A stretch of DNA of 10,702 nt from NCBI GenBank assembly GCA_937901055.1, contig CALCGO010000168.1, positions 1-10,702 on the forward strand, read 5' to 3'. Of the stretch, positions 6,194-10,702 are shown piece by piece. A model generated the notes under the pieces. The model saw only the letters and a program-made list of their open reading frames with translations. It was not told the origin of the DNA and ran no database searches. Both the position numbers and the translations under genes were made by a program. The first letter of the stretch is position 1; every line of letters begins with the position of its first letter. Origin of the DNA: an uncultured Rhodobacterales bacterium. GTDB lineage: Bacteria > Pseudomonadota > Alphaproteobacteria > Rhodobacterales > Rhodobacteraceae.

Positions 6194-8440
6194 CTAGTTT
6201 TCGACAGAAAAGTGAATTTCTTCAACCGCAAATCTAGCGCTATGTACACCGATAACCGCCTCGCCCAATTCTCGCGTTGATCTAATCCAAAACGCAGTGG
6301 CTCCCCCCTTCAAACTTGTTACATCAGGGCCGATCAGTTTTGCAGAGCCCTCAATTTCGATGGTTATCGGGAGATCAATATATGGCATCAAGTTACCTGC
6401 TTGATCCAATGCTTTTACTGATATTCTTACTTCATTTCGGTCATTGGTTAGGACTGAGCGGTCAGCAGTAACCGCGAGCGATGTGGCTACTGGGTCTGCG
6501 AGTAGCGTTCGTGAAACCACCTGCATGTTATTAACGTAACCAACCATCTCGATATCCATCCAACGCATACCCCACTGTCCGACTTCACTGCCCGATAAAT
6601 CGCTTTCGCTAAGCATGAAAGGTGGGTGGGGGAGGTGTGCAAAAGTCTCGGTGTCTGGCTGAAGGTCAATACTTGTGCCATTTGGGAATGATAATCGGAT
6701 AAAGTCGCAGTTCGACAGGATCATGAGCGGCAAGGTGCCACCGATATTACGTTCGCCGCGAGCCCAATAAGTTACCGGCTGCAAAACCACACGATTTTTC
6801 GGGGACCCTTGGCTTGCATAGGCATACGCAGCGAATTTTGGCTCGCGGAATATTGTCAGGACGCCGTGGTGGCAGATGCGATCACCAGAACCGAAATCTT
6901 TGTGTGTGTTGTAATCGAACATGCACCAACCGATGCAGCCGGCGATGTTATCGTCCCCGTATGCCGCATTCAGTACCTCCAAATGTCGCGTGACGTGTTC
7001 GACTTGGCGTTGTTCTTGGTCTGTTACTTTCGTTGGAAACATGTGCCCGTTGTACTCGGTGACCAAATAGGGAACTTTTTGAGGCAGCCCCGTAACTTCC
7101 GATTGGTTTCGCAGTGATGTTAGTGGTTGATTTACGTGGGGTATCTCAAACTCGCCCAGAACGAAATCGTTCATGGTGTAGACATCTTCCAGCAGGGAAC
7201 TGCCTGCGTGTTTTCGAATTCCACCGGTTTGGCGCGTGGAGTCAAGTTGATGAGCCATTGCATTTGTTCGCTGGTAGAACGCATCATCGTCGTCAGATTC
7301 ATTTATTCGAACGCCCCACAGGATTATCGAAGGATGGTTCCAATCCCTCTCGATCATGCGTCGTACGTTTTGCACAGACTCGTCTTTCCAGACGTCGCCA
7401 CCTATGTGTTGCCAACCGGGTATTTCTTCCAAAACCAGCAAACCGATTTCATCGCACCGGTCTAGAAATGCGTTTGACTGCGGGTAGTGCGAAGTACGAA
7501 CAATATTGCAGGCAAGGTCATACTTTAGAATATCTGCGTCCCGTTCTTGCGAGGCTGGGCCTTGTGCATATCCGGAATAAGGGAAAGACTGATGGCGATT
7601 AAGACCAATCAATTTCAGTTTTTCGCCGTTTAACCTGAAGCCATCGGCCGCGAAATCGGCAGTGCGGAAACCAATTTTTTGGATAATGCGATCAATGCCT
7701 TTGTCTGAATCTAAGGAAACCCGAACTTGGTACAGGTAGGGGTTTTCGAGTGTCCAAAGATGAATATCTGCCAGTTCGAAAAAATCGATAGTTGTTTTCA
7801 AGCCAATGATTTCTGCAAACTGTACAGCAATCACGTTTGAATCCGCGTCGAGAATTTCTGCTTTCAGAGTTCCGCTTAGAGCCAGATCATCCGGATTAGA
7901 AAGGAAGCAACTAACCTTCACTGATTTGTTCGTATCAAGAACCTTGTCTGTTTCTATCATTATGTTTTGGACTGAAAGGCGATCTGTGACCTTTAACCAA
8001 ACTTCGCGGTAAATTCCGGCGTAAGTTAAATAGTCGATTTGCCCACCAAACGGTGGTATTTCGGGGTTCTCAGAACCGTCTACGCAAACTGTAATCAAGT
8101 TGCCTGCCGTTTTCAGGTAAGGTGTTAACCGAATTTCAAAAGGCGTATAGCCGTCCTTGTGGCCACCGATCTGTACACCGTCCAGAAACACACGTGTATT
8201 CGCCATTGCGCCGTCAAAAACTAGACTGACTTCCTTGTTGGCGAAGTCGTCGCTCCAATTCAGATGCTTTTGGTATGTAAATTCGCGCTGATAGCTAGTT
8301 TCGTCAAAATAATCGAGCGGAAGTTCGACTGCGGTGTGTGGTAAGTCGACGACACAGTCTTTAAACGGTTCAGCTGTCCAGGACATGGAAAATCCTTCTT
8401 TGAAATTCCATGAATGACGGAAGTTTGATAGTCTGGGCAT
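6194..8440 (-). CDS. Glycoside hydrolase family 2 enzyme (beta-galactosidase/beta-glucuronidase-like)
   Basis: This retaining exo-glycosidase of 748 residues has no signal peptide and so acts in the cytoplasm on imported glycosides. The domain order is that of GH2: jelly-roll sugar-binding domain (about 8-150, with AGIYREVWL), Ig-like domain (about 155-265, ending in IGFRT), TIM barrel (about 268-550), then beta-rich C-terminal domains. In the barrel are NRHQSFPYSG (281-290), RTSHYP (315-320), the acid/base Glu381 in WGVRINES, and the nucleophile Glu462 in VTEYNGHMFPTK. The ending includes an Ig-like stretch of the kind seen in long GH2 enzymes. The bond and sugar cleaved cannot be decided; beta-galactoside is the default guess. 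The ATG at 8440 keeps the conserved first strand (SWNFKEGF), though its ribosome binding site is weak. An internal ATG at 8386 has AAGGA six bases upstream but would remove that strand. It lies 30 bases after the ABC ATPase gene, in one operon. Confidence 0.92.
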   Translation of the reverse strand: MPRLSNFRHSWNFKEGFSMSWTAEPFKDCVVDLPHTAVELPLDYFDETSYQREFTYQKHLNWSDDFANKEVSLVFDGAMANTRVFLDGVQIGGHKDGYTPFEIRLTPYLKTAGNLITVCVDGSENPEIPPFGGQIDYLTYAGIYREVWLKVTDRLSVQNIMIETDKVLDTNKSVKVSCFLSNPDDLALSGTLKAEILDADSNVIAVQFAEIIGLKTTIDFFELADIHLWTLENPYLYQVRVSLDSDKGIDRIIQKIGFRTADFAADGFRLNGEKLKLIGLNRHQSFPYSGYAQGPASQERDADILKYDLACNIVRTSHYPQSNAFLDRCDEIGLLVLEEIPGWQHIGGDVWKDESVQNVRRMIERDWNHPSIILWGVRINESDDDDAFYQRTNAMAHQLDSTRQTGGIRKHAGSSLLEDVYTMNDFVLGEFEIPHVNQPLTSLRNQSEVTGLPQKVPYLVTEYNGHMFPTKVTDQEQRQVEHVTRHLEVLNAAYGDDNIAGCIGWCMFDYNTHKDFGSGDRICHHGVLTIFREPKFAAYAYASQGSPKNRVVLQPVTYWARGERNIGGTLPLMILSNCDFIRLSFPNGTSIDLQPDTETFAHLPHPPFMLSESDLSGSEVGQWGMRWMDIEMVGYVNNMQVVSRTLLADPVATSLAVTADRSVLTNDRNEVRISVKALDQAGNLMPYIDLPITIEIEGSAKLIGPDVTSLKGGATAFWIRSTRELGEAVIGVHSARFAVEEIHFSVEN

Positions 8441-8470
8441 TGTCGTTTTAATCCAAATATTCTGAGGTTA

Positions 8471-9532
8471 TTAGCGCAACCGCGCACCTGTTGTTTCGTC
8501 GAAGAACATGGCGGTTTCTTCATCAATAGAGACGCTGATGCCCGATCCGGTTATTACGCCTCCTTCATTTTTCGATTCCACAACGACACGCTCACCTGTT
8601 GGGGCATTAAGATAGACGTAGGATACGCCACCCAATTGTTCTGTGATATCTACAGTGAAGTTGCCGTCACTATCTTTGATTGTAGTGTGTTGTGGTCGAA
8701 TTCCGACAACAACTGACGAACCCTTCGGCGGTAAGGCTATATTCGTAGAGATTAATTGATTGCCAAGGGCTGCGATTTCGACGCCGCTAGCAGTAACCAC
8801 GCCTTTCAGGAAGTTCATTCCCGGCGATCCGATGAAACCTGCAACAAATTTATTGTCGGGATTGCGGTATAGCTCGAGAGGTGAGCCGACCTGTTCAATA
8901 TGCCCATCTCTTAGAACAACAATTTTGTCGGCAAGAGTCATCGCTTCGACCTGATCGTGCGTCACATAGATCATCGTGGCACCGATTTCATTGTGAAGTC
9001 GTGCGATTTCTGCACGCATTCCGACACGAAGTTCTGCGTCGAGGTTTGAAAGAGGTTCGTCAAACAGGAAAACTTTTGGTCCCCGAACGATTGCACGACC
9101 GATGGCAACGCGCTGGCGTTGGCCACCAGACAAGGCTTTGGGTTTACGATCCAAATATGGGCCAAGTTTAAGGATGTCCGAGGCCTCTTTAACCTTACGT
9201 GCGATCTCCGCTTTGGGAACTTTATTCATCTTCAAGCCAAAGCCGACATTTTCAGCAACGGTCATATGCGGATAGAGCGCGTATGTCTGAAATACCATTG
9301 CCACGCCACGATCGGCTGGATCAACAGTTGTGACATCTCTCGAACCTATCGAAATTTGACCGCTTGTTGTTTCTTCCAAACCAGCTACCATTCTAAGCAA
9401 CGTTGATTTTCCACAACCCGACGGTCCAACAAAGACGCAGAACTCTCCATCGTTAATCTCTAGGTCGACGCCGTGAATGACCTGAACAGGTCCGTAGCTC
9501 TTGGTCAAATTTGAAAGTGTAACGCCAGACAT
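8471..9532 (-). CDS. Sugar ABC transporter ATP-binding protein (MalK/UgpC type)
   Basis: This is the cytoplasmic ATPase of a CUT1-type carbohydrate importer, 353 residues, the usual length for the MalK/UgpC group. Visible motifs are Walker A GPSGCGKST (36-44), Q-loop Gln82 in VFQTYALYPHMTVAEN, signature LSGGQRQR (134-141), Walker B VFLFDEP with catalytic Glu159, D-loop SNLD (162-165) and H-loop His192. The C-terminal part (about 236-353) holds the TOBE/OB-fold regulatory region, with VGIRPQHTTI and the strand VDITEQLGG. The ATG at 9532 has AAGGA eight bases upstream. It lies 21 bases after the iclR-type gene and 30 bases before the GH2 gene. Its membrane and binding-protein partners are not on this strand. 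The divergent binding-protein gene starting at 10471 is the likely partner, with the permeases presumably following it. Confidence 0.95.
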   Translation of the reverse strand: MSGVTLSNLTKSYGPVQVIHGVDLEINDGEFCVFVGPSGCGKSTLLRMVAGLEETTSGQISIGSRDVTTVDPADRGVAMVFQTYALYPHMTVAENVGFGLKMNKVPKAEIARKVKEASDILKLGPYLDRKPKALSGGQRQRVAIGRAIVRGPKVFLFDEPLSNLDAELRVGMRAEIARLHNEIGATMIYVTHDQVEAMTLADKIVVLRDGHIEQVGSPLELYRNPDNKFVAGFIGSPGMNFLKGVVTASGVEIAALGNQLISTNIALPPKGSSVVVGIRPQHTTIKDSDGNFTVDITEQLGGVSYVYLNAPTGERVVVESKNEGGVITGSGISVSIDEETAMFFDETTGARLR

Positions 9533-9553
9533 GCGAATATTCCTTATAGGTCG

Positions 9554-10342
9554 TTAGTTGCGGTTTTCGGGAAAATGCCACGATTCGGCAGCCTCACCAA
9601 TGTGTTGAGCCGTAGCGAGCAGCTCTGGTTTTAGTTTTTCTAAATCAGCCAAAGAGTGGCGCTGTGTCGAACTTGTAATCGACAGCCCGCCAACGACCCG
9701 CCCACTATTCGTTAGAATTGGCGCAGCGATGCAAATGATGTGAGGTTCATGTTCTTCGCGATCGAAGGAAATTCCTGCCTTCCGAATGGCGTCCAACTCA
9801 TCGCGCAGGGCTTCGGGTGTCGTCAGTGTGTTGTCCGTATAAGCGAGGAATGCCTGTTGGCCGATCGCGCGTTCTTGTTGTTTCTGGTCTAGAAACGCCA
9901 TCATGACTTTGCCAACGCCAGTGCAGTATCCTGGACCAACCTTGCCAGCCTGCGAGAACATTTCGATAGGCGACGTGGCATTACGCTTGTCCACGTAAAG
10001 AACCTGTCCGCTGTCGAGTTGTGAAAGGTGAACTGTCTCACCTACCTTTGTAGAGAGAGCATCAAGGAATGGCCGCGCAATCGGAGCCAGCGAGCTTTGT
10101 TGCCAAGCGGCGTGCGCTAATCGAACTAACCGAACGCCTAAACTATATTCCTGCCGGTCCGGATCGTATCCGAGCATCCCCTGATTCGTTAAAGTTTGCA
10201 GTAATCGATAATGCGTAGCCTTCGGATAGGTGCTTTTTGAAAGTAGCTCTGTGAACCGCACGGGACGCCCGATAGCGGCTACTTCGTCCAATAAAGCCAG
10301 CGCTTTACCCACGGTTCCATCAGTTTTCGTTATTTCGGTCAT
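9554..10342 (-). CDS. IclR-family transcriptional regulator
   Basis: This is a cytoplasmic DNA-binding regulator with an N-terminal winged helix-turn-helix and a C-terminal GAF-like effector domain. Numbered from the ATG at 10342 it has 262 residues. The HTH spans about 8-70 (GTVGKALALLDEV, FTELLSKSTYPKATHYRLLQTL, YSLG). The effector domain runs from about 85 to 255, with GETVHLSQLDSGQVLYVDKR, GPGYCTGVGKVMMAFL, GISFDREEHEPHIICIAAPI and VGGLSITS. An upstream in-frame ATG at 10372 (ten more residues, including two Cys) has no ribosome binding site; 10342 has a distant GGGA. The gene is first in an operon with the ABC ATPase and the GH2 enzyme and is divergent from the sugar-binding protein gene. 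It probably controls both sides from the shared 100-bp region. IclR proteins can repress or activate; which applies here is open. Confidence 0.93.
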   Translation of the reverse strand: MTEITKTDGTVGKALALLDEVAAIGRPVRFTELLSKSTYPKATHYRLLQTLTNQGMLGYDPDRQEYSLGVRLVRLAHAAWQQSSLAPIARPFLDALSTKVGETVHLSQLDSGQVLYVDKRNATSPIEMFSQAGKVGPGYCTGVGKVMMAFLDQKQQERAIGQQAFLAYTDNTLTTPEALRDELDAIRKAGISFDREEHEPHIICIAAPILTNSGRVVGGLSITSSTQRHSLADLEKLKPELLATAQHIGEAAESWHFPENRN

Positions 10343-10387
10343 AGTTTGTTCATTCCCGCAATTCGCGCACATTGGTGTTCGCGGCTG

Positions 10388-10416
10388 TTGACAACCATAT
10401 ACATTTTGAACATAGT
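10388..10416 (+). promoter_or_regulatory. Promoter of the sugar-binding protein gene
   Basis: TTGACA (10388-10393) and CATAGT (10411-10416) stand exactly 17 bases apart. The -35 is a perfect consensus and the -10 matches four of six. Transcription would start near 10423, about 48 bases before the ATG at 10471. Two inverted repeats overlap or follow it (10406-10421 and 10435-10451), which implies strong control. Confidence 0.7.
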
Positions 10417-10421
10417 TTCAA
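10394..10421 (-). promoter_or_regulatory. Candidate promoter of the iclR-ABC-GH2 operon
   Basis: On the minus strand TTGAAA (10416-10421) and TATGGT (10394-10399) are 16 bases apart. They match the consensus at five and four of six positions. The site overlaps the divergent plus-strand promoter almost completely, so the two could compete for polymerase and share operators. Called by eye, so moderate confidence only. Confidence 0.4.
10406..10421. promoter_or_regulatory. Inverted repeat over the -10 box of the divergent promoter
   Basis: TTGAA (10406-10410) and TTCAA (10417-10421) form perfect five-base inverted arms. The six bases between them are exactly the predicted -10 box CATAGT. A protein bound here would cover both divergent promoters. 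The arms are short and AT-rich, so chance is possible. Confidence 0.35.
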
Positions 10422-10434
10422 TTAATAAAACACT

Positions 10435-10451
10435 GTTCCATTATTTGGAAC
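10435..10451. promoter_or_regulatory. Candidate operator palindrome upstream of the sugar-binding protein gene
   Basis: GTTCCA (10435-10440) and TGGAAC (10446-10451) are perfect six-base inverted arms separated by TTATT. The site lies about 12-28 bases after the predicted start of transcription and just before the ribosome binding site. That suits a repressor acting as a roadblock, with the adjacent IclR-type protein as the obvious candidate. IclR-family operators are often short palindromes of TGGAA-like arms. There is no T-run after it, so it is not a terminator. Confidence 0.5.
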
Positions 10452-10470
10452 TAAATAGGAGAGGAAGTCA

Positions 10471-10702
10471 ATGACTAATATTATTCAGAAAAACCTAGCT
10501 GCTCTTGCAGCGAGTGCGGTGCTGGGCACTACTGCCTACGCCGGAGAAATTGTTATCAATACTGATACATCAGACCCCGCGCCAAAGGCTGCTTTTGAAG
10601 CTGTCATCGCGGGATTTGAAGCTGAAAATCCAGACGTAACTGTCACATGGAATTTGTTCGACCACGAAGGTTACAAATCTTCGATCCGCAACTTCTTGAC
10701 AG
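10471..10702 (+). CDS. Sugar ABC transporter substrate-binding protein, N-terminal part (runs off window)
   Basis: This is the periplasmic solute-binding component (extracellular solute-binding protein family 1, CUT1 type) of a carbohydrate importer; only the first 77 residues are inside the window and the family has about 400-430. A signal peptide covers residues 1-24: a Lys in the n-region, an Ala/Leu-rich core and an AYA cleavage motif before GEIVINTDTSD. The mature start is typical, with a first beta strand and then KAAFEAVIAGFEAENPDVTVTW, the family's first helix and second strand. The ATG at 10471 has purine-rich AGGAGAGGAAG (10457-10467) in front, a strong ribosome binding site. It is divergent from the iclR-ABC-GH2 operon and most likely supplies the substrate to that ATPase. 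The sugar cannot be named from this fragment. Confidence 0.9.
   Translation, partial: MTNIIQKNLAALAASAVLGTTAYAGEIVINTDTSDPAPKAAFEAVIAGFEAENPDVTVTWNLFDHEGYKSSIRNFLT

Noticed and set aside
7114..7602. 162-codon plus-strand open frame opposite the GH2 gene
   Set aside because: It is the antisense of the conserved catalytic barrel, has no family pattern and no good ribosome binding site. Other plus-strand frames at 6809-7117 and 7127-7465 are likewise shadows.
1..10702. CRISPR array, tRNA, transposase, prophage or toxin-antitoxin signals
   Set aside because: A read of both strands found no regularly spaced repeats, tRNA-like arms or mobile-element proteins; every long frame belongs to common metabolic or transport families.

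Overview
The window reads as chromosomal DNA of a marine-type alphaproteobacterium, most likely in or near the Rhodobacterales. The evidence is the gene mix (TRAP transporter, CUT1 sugar ABC transporter, 3-hydroxybutyrate dehydrogenase, GlpR- and IclR-type regulators), the close family resemblance of those proteins, and a G+C content of roughly one half by eye. This placement is inference. Almost all genes lie on the minus strand. I see no CRISPR array, tRNA, rRNA, transposase or phage gene.

Layout from left to right. (1) 1-1582: dctM (cut by the window edge) and dctQ, the two membrane subunits of a TRAP transporter, with start and stop codons overlapping. (2) 1707-2492/2507: a DeoR/GlpR-type repressor just upstream of them on the same strand. 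A 24-bp element with identical spacing lies upstream of both the repressor gene and dctQ, which suggests the repressor controls itself and the transporter. (3) About 450 bp without a gene, then a small VOC (glyoxalase-fold) protein on the plus strand. (4) 3448-4416: an EamA/DMT-family exporter, convergent to the VOC gene. (5) 4857-5627: bdhA, D-3-hydroxybutyrate dehydrogenase, with 440-550 bp gaps on both sides. The gaps hold what look like two diverged copies of one intergenic repeat in the same orientation. (6) 6194-10342/10372: iclR-type regulator, MalK/UgpC-type ABC ATPase and a GH2 glycoside hydrolase, in that transcription order, closed by a clear rho-independent terminator. (7) From 10471 on the plus strand, divergent from them: the start of a periplasmic sugar-binding protein gene, which runs off the window.

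How the parts work together. Items 6 and 7 look like one carbohydrate utilisation locus. The binding protein, with permeases presumably beyond the right edge, and the ATPase would bring a glycoside into the cell. The GH2 enzyme lacks a signal peptide and would hydrolyse it in the cytoplasm. The IclR regulator sits at the divergent promoter, where two inverted repeats mark likely operator sites. Items 1 and 2 look like a second, separately controlled uptake unit for an unknown small acid or polyol-type substrate. bdhA links to polyhydroxybutyrate/ketone-body metabolism and appears to be its own unit.

I found no clearly novel multi-gene system. The best leads are the shared operator-like element of the TRAP/DeoR unit, the palindromes at the divergent sugar promoter, and the direct repeats flanking bdhA.
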